Shown: positions 42,262 to 50,709 of the stretch, piece after piece | Position numbering within the stretch: position 1 is the first letter of the stretch | How the letters are laid out: each line of letters begins with the position of its first letter | Assembly: GCF_014530035.1 (NCBI RefSeq) | Contig: NZ_JACVMX010000001.1 | Span: forward strand, 558,001 to 622,000 | Source of the DNA: Leucobacter sp. cx-328 | Lineage (GTDB): Bacteria; Actinomycetota; Actinomycetes; Actinomycetales; Microbacteriaceae | Direction: 5' to 3' | DNA: 64,000 nucleotides | Notes under the pieces: model-generated | The model's input: only the letters and a program-made list of their open reading frames with translations | Database searches by the model: none | Told to the model about the DNA's origin: nothing | Position numbers and translations under genes: made by a program

Positions 42262-44871
42262 CTACCGGTTCAGCTTGTGTGCGCGGACGGCCTCACGTCG
42301 AGTATTGACCCCGAGCTTTCGATAGATCGAACGTTGATGCGAACGAACCGTGTTCACAGAGACGTGAAGCTCTGCCGCGATCTCCTCCGCAGTCATCGTT
42401 GTCGCCAGATAACTGAAAATTTCTCGTTCGCGAATCGACAGCTGCGAGGGCGCAGGGGGATCCTGCGTTCCGCCCGGGGGACGGTAGGCGAGCCGAGCCG
42501 CGATGAAAGACTCGAACTCAGTTCCCCAAGAAGAGTGATCTGTCAGCAGCTCGCGCCCGATGTCATCGAGGTCAACGAACGGGGCAATAATTCCTTCTCG
42601 AGCGGCGACCGCAAGGCTGCGCTCGAGACGTTGGTGTGCAGTCGCGTGGTCACGGCGTGACCACGCGACTGCAGCTTGGGTGAACTGCGCGTGTGCGTAG
42701 GTGTATGAGACAACTTCCTGTTTGGTGATGCCCCCGAGCATGGCCGTCACCTGATCGTGTTTCCCGAGTCGCCGGTAAAGCTCAGCCGCGAGCACGAGTG
42801 TCGTAGGAATGCTCTGCCAATCGACGATGCTCTCGAGTTCCTTGAGCGCGCCCTCCTGGTCGCCGCGAGCCATTGCGAGATGGGCCGCACCAATCCGACG
42901 ATAGGCAGGCCACGGCACTCCATGCTTCTCGCTACTCGAGATCTCTCGCAGCATCTTCGCCGCCTCGTCGACCAAGCTGTTGTCGTGCAGCCGTGCAGCT
43001 GCGAACGCAAAGTGCACGCGTGCGAGCGCGGAGTACGAGCTGTTATGGCCGCCGTGAGCGTGAAGTTCGCGCCCAAGTCTCACGACTGCATCGAGATCAT
43101 TTCTCCAAAACGCGATGAGCACCGCGGCGATGACGTCGATGCCGCCGTCGTAGTACTCCCATTCGATGAGGTTCTGAACGCTCAACAACTGTTCTAGCGT
43201 CGACTGCGCTTCGGCGAGTCGCCCGCCAACAGCGAGTGCGAGGGACAGGTTCGCTGTCGCACGGTCGGCGAGCACCGCATACCCCGCGTCTCGTGCGCCA
43301 GACGCCGCCGACGCGAGCAGGCTAATCGCCAGCGAGGGGTTACTGCGGAGCCGCATTAACGACCAGCCAACGAGAAATACGCCGTGGAGATACTGGCTTG
43401 TTGTCATTGGCGCGCTCGTCAGGAGCGCATGCGCGTGTTCAACCGCGGTCTGCAGCCCGGCCTGCTCGTGAATGAGGAAGAGGTCTGCGAAGGCCGCAGT
43501 CGAGTGGGCGATCGCTTGCGGGGCGGGAGGATTGAGCCGGAGGGCACTTCTGGCCTGGGCCGCAAGCATCTCGGCGCTGTGCCGGTCCCCGAACGCGTCC
43601 AGCACACAGGCGCGGATGAGCTGTAGCGAAGGAACGCTGTCCCACGGGGCGGGGAATTGTGCGCATGCGGAGTTCAGCGTGCCGGCCTGTCCGCCAGTGA
43701 TGAGTTGCAGCCAGTTTTGCTCGACGATCTGAAGCCCATACTCCGGATCATGAGATTTGAGTGCGTGGTTGACGGCCTCTGCCGGGTAGCGGGTTGAGAG
43801 CCACTCGGCAGCACGTCGGTGCAGCTTGGAATACCCACTCGGGTTGTTGCGTGCCTGAATCGCTTGACAGTGGCGTGCGAAAGCCGAGTGCCACCGGTAG
43901 ACGGTGGTGGAGGTGGCATGCTGAAACCTGTCGAGGAAGAGGCCGAGACTGTGGCATTCCTCAAGCAGCGCGGCGGCGTCTGAGCGGCCCGTGAGGTGCT
44001 GCGCGAGGTCGCCCGTGAGCCGGCCGCACGTTGTCGCCTCGACAATGAAGTCACGCAGCGACTCGTCGAGGCCACCGAGCACTGCTGACTCGACGTAGCG
44101 AGTGATCGTCTCGGTTTCAGCCGATTCGTGCTTCGGGTAGGCGATCCCGCTCTGCAGCGCGAGCTGGACTGCGACCGGCCACCCCTGTGTCTCGTCCCAC
44201 AGATCTGCAGCTTGGGGGCTCTGTCCCTCGGGCCCCGCGGATTGAGTCGCGAGCTCCTCGAGCTCGTCGGCTGTAAACGAGAGGCGCTGCGCGTCAATGA
44301 TGGTGGCGGAACCGTGCGCGAGTTCGCGTGCACACCAGGTACGAATGTTTTGTGAGGCAGCGACGATCAGCCGGAGGCGGCCTCTCCCGTTCGCGATCAG
44401 CGGCAGGATCACGGCTTCGAAAGCTGTTGCTGAGGTGAGGTGAGCATCGTCGATGACGAGCACGGTGTCGGGGAAATCGCTCAACACGAGTTCGAGGAGT
44501 TCCACCACCGCTGGCTGTGCAAGGATGTCACCGTCTTGCAGCCTGCGCAGCAGTGTGCTCAGCGGCGGTGCATCCGGCGACACCCTCGCGAGCGCCGTGA
44601 GCACGCCAGATAGCAATTGTGCCGCCTCGGTGTCGTGGGAAGTCACAGTCAACCACGCGGTTGGCGAGGTTTGAGTACGTGCCCACAGCGACAGTGCGAC
44701 TGTCTTCCCATATCCCGACGGAGCCTCGACGATAACAGCCGCATGGGTGGCAATGTCGTGCGAGAGAGTGAGGTTCAGCCGCTCGCGCATCATCCACCCG
44801 TTGCGGGTGTCCGGGGGCGTCGCAAAAAACCAGGCCGTCGCTGAACGCCCCTGTGACTCTGAACCCCCCAT
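42262..44871 (-). CDS. Large ATP-binding LuxR-family (LAL/MalT-like) regulator
   Basis: An 869-aa signal-transduction ATPase with a DNA-binding tail. An N-terminal STAND-type NTPase begins at VIVEAPSGYGKTVALSLWA (Walker A, ~residues 50-57) with Walker B-like DTVLVIDDAHLTS (~140). A long TPR-like helical middle (~350-790) is suited to binding a ligand or partner. The C-terminal ~65 residues are a LuxR helix-turn-helix (QLSIREREIFSYLATTMTAEEIAAELHVSVNTVRSHQRSIYRKLGV). Start ATG 44871 has TAGAAT 7 nt ahead (leaderless). Such proteins usually activate nearby operons. The adjacent DUF1254 gene is the obvious candidate target (inference). Confidence 0.9.
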   Translation of the reverse strand: MGGSESQGRSATAWFFATPPDTRNGWMMRERLNLTLSHDIATHAAVIVEAPSGYGKTVALSLWARTQTSPTAWLTVTSHDTEAAQLLSGVLTALARVSPDAPPLSTLLRRLQDGDILAQPAVVELLELVLSDFPDTVLVIDDAHLTSATAFEAVILPLIANGRGRLRLIVAASQNIRTWCARELAHGSATIIDAQRLSFTADELEELATQSAGPEGQSPQAADLWDETQGWPVAVQLALQSGIAYPKHESAETETITRYVESAVLGGLDESLRDFIVEATTCGRLTGDLAQHLTGRSDAAALLEECHSLGLFLDRFQHATSTTVYRWHSAFARHCQAIQARNNPSGYSKLHRRAAEWLSTRYPAEAVNHALKSHDPEYGLQIVEQNWLQLITGGQAGTLNSACAQFPAPWDSVPSLQLIRACVLDAFGDRHSAEMLAAQARSALRLNPPAPQAIAHSTAAFADLFLIHEQAGLQTAVEHAHALLTSAPMTTSQYLHGVFLVGWSLMRLRSNPSLAISLLASAASGARDAGYAVLADRATANLSLALAVGGRLAEAQSTLEQLLSVQNLIEWEYYDGGIDVIAAVLIAFWRNDLDAVVRLGRELHAHGGHNSSYSALARVHFAFAAARLHDNSLVDEAAKMLREISSSEKHGVPWPAYRRIGAAHLAMARGDQEGALKELESIVDWQSIPTTLVLAAELYRRLGKHDQVTAMLGGITKQEVVSYTYAHAQFTQAAVAWSRRDHATAHQRLERSLAVAAREGIIAPFVDLDDIGRELLTDHSSWGTEFESFIAARLAYRPPGGTQDPPAPSQLSIREREIFSYLATTMTAEEIAAELHVSVNTVRSHQRSIYRKLGVNTRREAVRAHKLNR

Positions 44872-44878
44872 GCTGGGA

Positions 44879-44884
44879 ATTCTA
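44879..44884 (-). promoter_or_regulatory. Probable -10 hexamer of a leaderless promoter
   Basis: TAGAAT on the minus strand, 7 nt before ATG 44871, close to TATAAT. No Shine-Dalgarno motif. Confidence 0.5.
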
Positions 44885-44920
44885 TACAGACCTTGGCCTG
44901 TGCACAGTCACGACACAGGA

Positions 44921-44960
44921 TCCGGCGGGTTGCTGGGGTGGGGGAGAGTAACCCGCCGGA
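44921..44960 (-). terminator. Hairpin after the DUF1254 gene
   Basis: A perfect 11-bp stem TCCGGCGGGTT/AACCCGCCGGA with an 18-nt loop, 41 bp beyond the DUF1254 stop on the minus strand. Confidence 0.6.
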
Positions 44961-45001
44961 ATCTCGCGTGTAGTGAGTGCCCTTGCGTGCGACCTCCGGC
45001 G

Positions 45002-46312
45002 TTAGCCGGCGTACTTCACGACGGGCGGGACCCGGTACTCGCCGCGGACCATCGCCTCGTCAGCACCGTAGGCCCGCAGTATCACAGTGAACGGACCCTC
45101 AGGTGCAGGCAGCCAGTTCGCGCGAAGCGCAGGATCAGTGGGCTCGGAATGGGTAAATGCGAGCGTCAGGCTTCCGTCTTCGCCGTACACGAGGCCGTCG
45201 GTCCGATCGCCGATCGAGTAGCGCGAGATCGGGTTCTGGCTCAGGTAACGGATTGGCAGCGTATACATCGTCGCCGACCAGAAGAACCGCGCCTTTGGGA
45301 GCTCATTGGCAGCAAACCGCACAGTGTATCCGGGCGACCCCTGAAGGAACTCTCCTGTCGGTTCGACAAGCCAGCCGCCATACCATGATTCCTCGGGCGG
45401 CAGCCCGTAGAGCCCAATCTTTGCCCCCTGGTTGCGGTCGTCATACTTGCCAGACATTTCCTCGCGAGTGCCGAAGAGCCCGAGGTTTGACTGCATCGTC
45501 TTCTCGCGCGCCGACATCTCCGCGAGCGCCTGTGCCTGGCCCGCGGTGAATGCCGCCGCGGCCTCTGCAGTGAGATGCTTCGTCGCAAAAGTGCCAGTAC
45601 CGTCGAGACCTATCTCCGCCATTCGAGTGCGGATCTCGGCGTCTTCTGGAAGTACAGGTGAGAGCCCGAGCAGGAAGTCAAGGGTGTCGAAGAACCACAG
45701 CCCGGCCGCGCCGTCCTCGTCCCAGACTGGCCACTCAAGTTGCTGAGCTGCGGGAGGGGCCGGCTCGCCTAGGAAGGCGCTCAGCGGTTGAACATCGTAC
45801 GATGACTGAACGGCGGCGAGGCTAGCGATGCCATCGTTCGTGAGCTCCGTGCGGGTCGCTGACATTGCAAAGTCGGTCGTGACTCTGATCACTCCCGAAA
45901 TGCCGGCGGGTACTTCGCCGCGCCAATTCGGGCCGGCGACGAGATACGAACCGGCGCCCGAGCCGGTCAGCCGCGTGCCGATGTAGCCAGAGTAAATCGT
46001 GTACAGGTCGGCGATCGGGATGATGTAGTACCTGTCGATCTCGGGGACAGTCACGACGGCTGGCTCCGCCCGGAGGTCGAGCCAGATCCAGGAGTACGGC
46101 GTGTCGTTGTTCGGGGTGATGACATCGCGACTTTCCGGAGTGGAGGGCTCACGGTAGTGGCGGTACACGCCGAATCCGCCGAGGAAACGTGGATCCGTCG
46201 CATCAATTGCCTGCGCGTACATGGTTCTGTAGCTTTCGACCATCGCGTAGCCAAAACGGACCGCGTCTGTGGCGAGTGCAGAGATCTCCGCGCTCGGCAT
46301 TTCATTCAACAT
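45002..46312 (-). CDS. DUF1254/DUF1214 protein, 436 aa
   Basis: A full-length DUF1254-DUF1214 protein. The N-terminal DUF1254 half has MVESYRTMYAQAIDATDPRF and FGVYRHYREP, the conserved VITPNNDTPYSWIWLDLRAEPAVVTVPEIDRYYIIPIADLYT, and GSGAGSYLVAGPNWRGEVP. The C-terminal DUF1214 half has YTVRFAANELPKARFFWSATMYTLP, ISRYSIGDRTDGLVYGEDGSLTLAFTHSEP and NWLPAPEGPFTVILRAYG. There is no signal peptide, although several relatives are exported. The start has GGAG upstream. The family's function is not known to me. It lies directly upstream of the LAL regulator, on the same strand, and a second, shorter relative is at 54065. Confidence 0.85.
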   Translation of the reverse strand: MLNEMPSAEISALATDAVRFGYAMVESYRTMYAQAIDATDPRFLGGFGVYRHYREPSTPESRDVITPNNDTPYSWIWLDLRAEPAVVTVPEIDRYYIIPIADLYTIYSGYIGTRLTGSGAGSYLVAGPNWRGEVPAGISGVIRVTTDFAMSATRTELTNDGIASLAAVQSSYDVQPLSAFLGEPAPPAAQQLEWPVWDEDGAAGLWFFDTLDFLLGLSPVLPEDAEIRTRMAEIGLDGTGTFATKHLTAEAAAAFTAGQAQALAEMSAREKTMQSNLGLFGTREEMSGKYDDRNQGAKIGLYGLPPEESWYGGWLVEPTGEFLQGSPGYTVRFAANELPKARFFWSATMYTLPIRYLSQNPISRYSIGDRTDGLVYGEDGSLTLAFTHSEPTDPALRANWLPAPEGPFTVILRAYGADEAMVRGEYRVPPVVKYAG

Positions 46313-46339
46313 TACGTCTCCTCGGAGATTGAGTCGCGC

Positions 46340-46771
46340 TTAGCTGCAGGCGAGTGACTTGTCGAGCCCCTGCTTGGCTGTCTCGATGCCAGCGACTTCT
46401 TCCTGGAGCGAGGCAACGGCATCAGGGATTGTCATGTTGGGATCGATGTTCGTGACCGCCTTGTCGAAGTCGGCCCAAGCACTTTCGAGCGCCGAGTCCC
46501 TGTCTCTGCTCACCTCGACAAGTGCCTCCTGCAGCTTCTCGTACGACCCGCGAACGTCGTCGCGGGCAACGTTGATCTCTTCGATTGTGGACGAGGCGGA
46601 AAGTGACGCACGTGCATCATCAACGGTCGTCACGAATGCAGTGTACGCGTCGCATGCTGCGCTCTCGTTCTCTTCTGGGGCGGGGGAGCTGCACGCCGCG
46701 AGAGTGAGTGCGAGCGCACCACACGCGAGAAGGGAAACGGAACGGGAGAACGTTGCGGCCATTGAAGTCAC
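46340..46771 (-). CDS. Lipoprotein, 143 aa
   Basis: The signal peptide has a polar start (MTSMAATFSRSVS), a hydrophobic core and the lipobox LAAC at about residue 27. The mature chain begins SSPAPEENESAACDAYTAF and is helical and acidic, with a repeated pattern of Asp/Ala/Val, including NVARDDVRGSYEKLQEALVEVSRDRDS and a C-terminal Cys (SLACS). A disulfide between that Cys and the early ACDAY Cys is possible. It shares the upstream region, containing the shared palindrome, with the SulP gene. No family was recognised. Confidence 0.72.
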   Translation of the reverse strand: MTSMAATFSRSVSLLACGALALTLAACSSPAPEENESAACDAYTAFVTTVDDARASLSASSTIEEINVARDDVRGSYEKLQEALVEVSRDRDSALESAWADFDKAVTNIDPNMTIPDAVASLQEEVAGIETAKQGLDKSLACS

Positions 46772-46850
46772 TTTCTAATCACACAATGAGGGGTTTCTCC
46801 CGTCTATCGTCCGTTGGATCGGCGCCGGCGGCCACCTCTGAAGCGAAACG

Positions 46851-46867
46851 TCATTAGCAATTGATGA
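46851..46867. promoter_or_regulatory. Putative operator, site 1 of 3
   Basis: TCATTAGCAATTGATGA, an imperfect dyad (TCAT.A...ATTGATGA). It lies in the gap between the divergent lipoprotein and SulP genes and resembles the sites at 50142 and 54012. Confidence 0.45.
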
Positions 46868-47038
46868 GAGCTTCTAGTCGACCGTGAGGAGAGGCACAGA
46901 TCCTCAATTTCAGGTGAATCGCAGCCAGAATCGTTTGCCCAGTGCGATCCACTTGGCAGAGTTGACTCGTAGCAGTGTGAGCCTTTGGCGAACGCCCATG
47001 GTGACTTGACGACAGACGATGAAGTGAGTAATCCCACG

Positions 47039-48709
47039 ATGAGTAGTTGGCGCGGCCCCCTGCGTGGCGTGACCCGAGAGAATATCGGCCGAGAGATACT
47101 CGCGGGAGTGACGCTGCTTGCGATCGCAATTCCGCTGAACATCGGCTATGCCCAAACGGCCGGGCTGCCTGCAACCGCGGGGCTCTATGCACTCGTGTTT
47201 CCGGCCATCGCGTACACGTTCGTAGTATCTTCCCGGCAGGTCGTCGTCTCGCCCGACGCGGCGGCGGCGGCACTCGTCTTCTCGTCGCTTACCGCGCTGG
47301 GGGTGGCCGGAGAGAACTTTGCCGTGATGGCCGCAGCACAGGCCGTCTTGAGCGGAGCGATGTTCATTGCCGCCTCGCTTCTCAAGCTGGGCTTTCTCGC
47401 GAGCTTTCTCTCGAAGCCGATCTTGATCGGCTTCGTCGGTGGTTTGGCGCTCGACATCCTCGTGAGTCAAACGGCCAAGATGCTGGGAATCAGCGTTGCT
47501 CGCGGCGGTGAGTTCCTTGAAAAGACGGGAGAGCTCCTCGGTTCGCTCGCAGAGGTCAACCCGTGGTCGCTCGGAATGAGCGTGCTCGCGATCGCGATCC
47601 TGCTCGGCGGCAGGCGCTTGGCGCCAATAGCGCCGTGGGCCCTCGTCGTGCTCGTGCTCGGAAGCCTCGCAACATGGTGGCTCAACCTTGAATCACGCGG
47701 CGTCGCAGTGCTTGGTGAGGTTACCGCCGGACCACCAACTTTTGCGGTGCCGCATATCAGCGTTGCGGAATGGCTCAGCCTGATCCCCTCTGCGCTCGCT
47801 CTCACGATGGTGACCATCGCCGAGGGGCTGCTCGTGTCACGCTCGTATGCTGAGAAGAACGGGTATCGAACGAAGCCCAATCGCGACCTGTTCGCATTCG
47901 GTACCGCGAACGTCATTGCTGGCCTGTTTTCGTCTTTCGCCGTGGGATCATCAACGTCCCGAACCGCGGCGATGGATGCCGCGTCGTCGCGCACCCAGCT
48001 TCCAACACTGGTGACGGCCTTGGGGGCGCTACTGCTGTTGCTCTTCGGGACGTCGATCCTGGCAACGATACCCGCGCCCGCCATTGGTGCAGTCGTCGCG
48101 GTTGCCGTCTTCCGGCTACTCGGCCTCGGAGAACTGAAGGCGCTGTGGGAGCAGTCGCGGTCCGAGTGTCTCGTCGGTGTGTCCTGCTTCCTCGGAGTCT
48201 TGGTACTGGGCCCCCTCGGTGGGTTGGGACTCGCGTTTGTGCTCTCACTCGTGAACCTCGCACGTCGAGCCGCGCACCCGCGCATCGACCTGTTGGGGCC
48301 AGTGGACGGCTCACCAGAGGGAGCCGAGACTGTGTTCGCCGCGCGGAGTGACCTTGGTGAGACGGCTCCGGGCGTGGTTGTCCTGCGTTTTGCCGCTCCC
48401 GTGTTTTTCGCAAATGGGGTAGAGATCGCCGAGGGCGTGAAAGATCGGGTCCGTCTGGCACCCGTTGAGGTATCCGCCGTCGTCCTCGACCTTGAAGGCG
48501 TCAGTGACATCGACGTCACGGGCGCTGAAGCCCTGGCAGGCGTTCGAGAGTGGCTTGAGCGTCGCGGCCTCTCTCTCAACTACTCGAGAGTTCGCTCCCA
48601 GCTGAGGGGCAGGCTTGCTCACTTCGGACTGACCGAGCGAACCGCGATGTTCGCGACAAACCGCGAAGCCGTCGACAAACTACGCACGGATGCCGAATGC
48701 GCGGAGTAA
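47039..48709 (+). CDS. SulP/SLC26-family anion permease with STAS domain
   Basis: A ~556-aa secondary anion transporter (sulfate, bicarbonate or related) in the inner membrane. The N-terminal transmembrane core shows GREILAGVTLLAIAIPLNIGYAQTAGLPATAGLYALVFPAIAY and SRQVVVSPDAAAAALVFSSL, the family's signature region. It also has SKPILIGFVGGLALDILVSQ and AEGLLVSRSYAEKNGYRTKPNRDLFAFGTANVIAGLFSSFAVGSSTSRTAAMDAASSRTQ. The last ~110 residues are a STAS domain (VVVLRFAAPVFFANGVEIAEGV, VVLDLEGVSDIDVTGAEAL). ATG 47039 is preferred; the open frame also has a TTG at 46985. A second SulP gene follows 10 bp later. Confidence 0.85.
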   Translation: MSSWRGPLRGVTRENIGREILAGVTLLAIAIPLNIGYAQTAGLPATAGLYALVFPAIAYTFVVSSRQVVVSPDAAAAALVFSSLTALGVAGENFAVMAAAQAVLSGAMFIAASLLKLGFLASFLSKPILIGFVGGLALDILVSQTAKMLGISVARGGEFLEKTGELLGSLAEVNPWSLGMSVLAIAILLGGRRLAPIAPWALVVLVLGSLATWWLNLESRGVAVLGEVTAGPPTFAVPHISVAEWLSLIPSALALTMVTIAEGLLVSRSYAEKNGYRTKPNRDLFAFGTANVIAGLFSSFAVGSSTSRTAAMDAASSRTQLPTLVTALGALLLLLFGTSILATIPAPAIGAVVAVAVFRLLGLGELKALWEQSRSECLVGVSCFLGVLVLGPLGGLGLAFVLSLVNLARRAAHPRIDLLGPVDGSPEGAETVFAARSDLGETAPGVVVLRFAAPVFFANGVEIAEGVKDRVRLAPVEVSAVVLDLEGVSDIDVTGAEALAGVREWLERRGLSLNYSRVRSQLRGRLAHFGLTERTAMFATNREAVDKLRTDAECAE

Positions 48710-48719
48710 ATGACGCCGC

Positions 48720-50108
48720 GTGCCCGACGGGCTCGCGGCAGGGCTTCTCGCTGGAGTCAACCCAGTCTTCGGCCTCTATGGGTACCTGATCGGAACGATC
48801 GGAGGCGCTCTGGCAGCGGGTTCAGTGTTGATGACGGTGCAGGCAACCGGAGCAATGGCCGTCATCATCTCGGACGTACCCCAGACGCAAACAGGAGACG
48901 GTGCCGGCATCGTCCTCGCGACGCTCGCGTTTCTGACGGGCCTCACGATGTTCGGGCTGGGGCTTGCCGGCGCGGGAAGACTCGTTCGTTTCATCCCGAC
49001 AGCGGTGTTCGTCGGCTTTATCAACGCGGTCGCGGTGAGCATCGTGCTTGGGCAACTGGACACTGTCACCGGCTACACGAGTTCGGGGGACAACCGAGTC
49101 GCTCGGGCGCTTGACACCGCGCTTCACCTATTTGAATTCGATTGGCTTACCGTACTTGTCGGCCTTGTCACGATAGCCCTGGTGATGGTGCTTGAGCGAA
49201 CCCCGCTCGGAGCGCTCGGGATGGTCGCCGCAGTGGCGGTGGGCTCGGGGGCTGCGGCCCTTCTTGGTCAGGGCCTCGCAAACCTGGCAACCGGGCTGTT
49301 CCAAGGTATGCCGGTCGGAGGCTCGATGTCGGCCACCGCGCTCGTGCGGTCCGCCGGTGGGCGCTCTGCTCTCGCAAACCTCGTTGCCGCGATTGTCATG
49401 GCGCTCGTTATCCTTGTGCTTGGCCAAGTCATCGGGTTCATCGCGATGCCCGCGCTCGCCGGGCTGCTCATCCTCGTCGGTATTCGCGCCGTGAAACCAC
49501 GCGACATCGCCATGGTCATGCGCACTGGTCCGATCCAGCTCACCGTGCTCACCGTGACGTTCGTGCTCACCCTCATCATCCCGCTGCAGTACGCAGTGAT
49601 CGTTGGGGTTGGCCTTGCGATCGTGCTGCACGTCGCCAGACAATCCAATCGAGTCGTGGTGAAACGTTGGGAGTTCGGCCCGCATGCACATCTCCCGGTG
49701 GAGACTGATCCGCCTCGTGTGCTGGCCAAGTCGGAAGTCGTAGTGCTCGTGACCTACGGCAGCCTGTTTTTTGCATCGGCGCCCGTCTTTAGCTCGCAGC
49801 TCCCAGAAGCGAGGGGTGACTGCACGGGCACCGTCGTGATTCTTCGGTTGCGCGGGAAAGACGAGCTGGGAAGCACGGTGATCAAGGTGCTCGAGAAGTA
49901 CGCGGCTGATCTTCGAAGCGCCGGAGGAATGCTCGTGCTCGCCGGGGTGAATCAACGAGTCCACAGACAGCTACGTGACACGAAGGTCCTGGAACAATTG
50001 CGGGCCGAGCGTGTCTTGACTGAGAGCCCACAGCTCGGCGAATCGCTCCAGCGCGCACTACGCTACGCCTCAGAGTGGCAGGCTGCACAGCAGGAGGGAT
50101 CCGAGTAG
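48720..50108 (+). CDS. SulP-family permease lacking its N-terminal segment
   Basis: A 462-aa SulP protein with a STAS-like tail. It starts abruptly at VPDGLAAGLLAGVNPVFGLYGYLIGTIGGALAAGSVLMTVQATGAMAVI. Intact relatives have ~25-40 residues before this point, including most of the first membrane helix (a D-L-x-A-G-L-T-V-A segment preceding P-D-G-L-A), so the gene seems shortened at its 5' end, abutting the first SulP gene. The rest is normal: FIPTAVFVGFINAVAVSIVLGQL, MSATALVRSAGGRS (the MSRTAVN-equivalent), GLLILVGIRAVKPRDIAMVMRTGPIQLTVLTVTFVLTL, and a STAS domain near VVLVTYGSLFFASAPVFSSQL. The GTG start is only a guess. The two genes may have arisen by recombination between homologues. Confidence 0.75.
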   Translation: MPDGLAAGLLAGVNPVFGLYGYLIGTIGGALAAGSVLMTVQATGAMAVIISDVPQTQTGDGAGIVLATLAFLTGLTMFGLGLAGAGRLVRFIPTAVFVGFINAVAVSIVLGQLDTVTGYTSSGDNRVARALDTALHLFEFDWLTVLVGLVTIALVMVLERTPLGALGMVAAVAVGSGAAALLGQGLANLATGLFQGMPVGGSMSATALVRSAGGRSALANLVAAIVMALVILVLGQVIGFIAMPALAGLLILVGIRAVKPRDIAMVMRTGPIQLTVLTVTFVLTLIIPLQYAVIVGVGLAIVLHVARQSNRVVVKRWEFGPHAHLPVETDPPRVLAKSEVVVLVTYGSLFFASAPVFSSQLPEARGDCTGTVVILRLRGKDELGSTVIKVLEKYAADLRSAGGMLVLAGVNQRVHRQLRDTKVLEQLRAERVLTESPQLGESLQRALRYASEWQAAQQEGSE

Positions 50109-50141
50109 CTCCGTGTGCACGCGCAGGGACTCCAAGGCGGG

Positions 50142-50160
50142 TTCATCAATGATTGATGAA
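50142..50160. promoter_or_regulatory. Putative operator, site 2 of 3
   Basis: TTCATCAATGATTGATGAA is a perfect dyad with 8-bp arms and a TGA centre, in the gap between the second SulP gene and the SHOCT-protein gene. Confidence 0.6.
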
Positions 50161-50316
50161 TTCTCGCCGCTACGCCAGCGTCTGGCTGGTTATCGGAGCC
50201 CCGAGGCAGGATGATTTCAGGTGTACATCGCGACACCCCCGTTCGCGCTGCGCCGCTTGTCGCGGGTGATGCGTCAACGGCTTTCTCGCTCTGCTCGCCG
50301 AAAGGAATACTGTCTG

Positions 50317-50706
50317 ATGGAACTTCTCGACTCCCTGTGGGACATCGTCCGCATCTTCTTCTGGGGCTTCGTCTTCGTTGCCTCCATCTGGGCACTCTTC
50401 GTCGTGATCAGTGACCTCTTCCGCGATAAGCAGCTTAACGGCTGGTGGAAGGCGCTGTGGCTCGTGTTTCTCGTCTTCGTGCCGGTCTTGACGACACTCA
50501 TTTACATCATCGCGCGCGGCTCGGGGATGGCTGAACGCTCTGCGAAGGAGATAGAGGGCGCAAAGAACGCTACTGACGAGTACATCCGTAGCGTTGCAGT
50601 GGCAAGCCCTGCCGAAGAGATCGCTCGGGCGAAGGTACTGCTCGACGACGGCACCATCAGCGCTGACGACTTTGAAGCGCTCAAGCAGCGCGCGCTGAAC
50701 GGCTAG
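50317..50706 (+). CDS. Membrane protein with PLDc_N-like and SHOCT domains
   Basis: A 129-aa protein. The first ~60 residues hold two membrane helices (DIVRIFFWGFVFVASIWALFVVISDLF, and WKALWLVFLVFVPVLTTLIYIIARG, resembling the phospholipase D N-terminal type). After a charged helical linker (ERSAKEIEGAKNATDEYI) the C-terminal ~30 residues form a SHOCT domain (ASPAEEIARAKVLLDDGTISADDFEALKQRAL). SHOCT modules usually mediate oligomerisation. The start is ATG 50317 (AAGGA upstream); the longer open frame has no support. It is the first of four tightly packed membrane-protein genes. Confidence 0.82.
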   Translation: MELLDSLWDIVRIFFWGFVFVASIWALFVVISDLFRDKQLNGWWKALWLVFLVFVPVLTTLIYIIARGSGMAERSAKEIEGAKNATDEYIRSVAVASPAEEIARAKVLLDDGTISADDFEALKQRALNG

Positions 50707-50709
50707 CCT

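Noticed and set aside
47467-48579. 370-codon Ser/Thr/Arg-rich minus-strand frame opposite the first SulP gene
   Set aside because: Composition is typical of an antisense shadow; the SulP and STAS motifs on the plus strand are clear.
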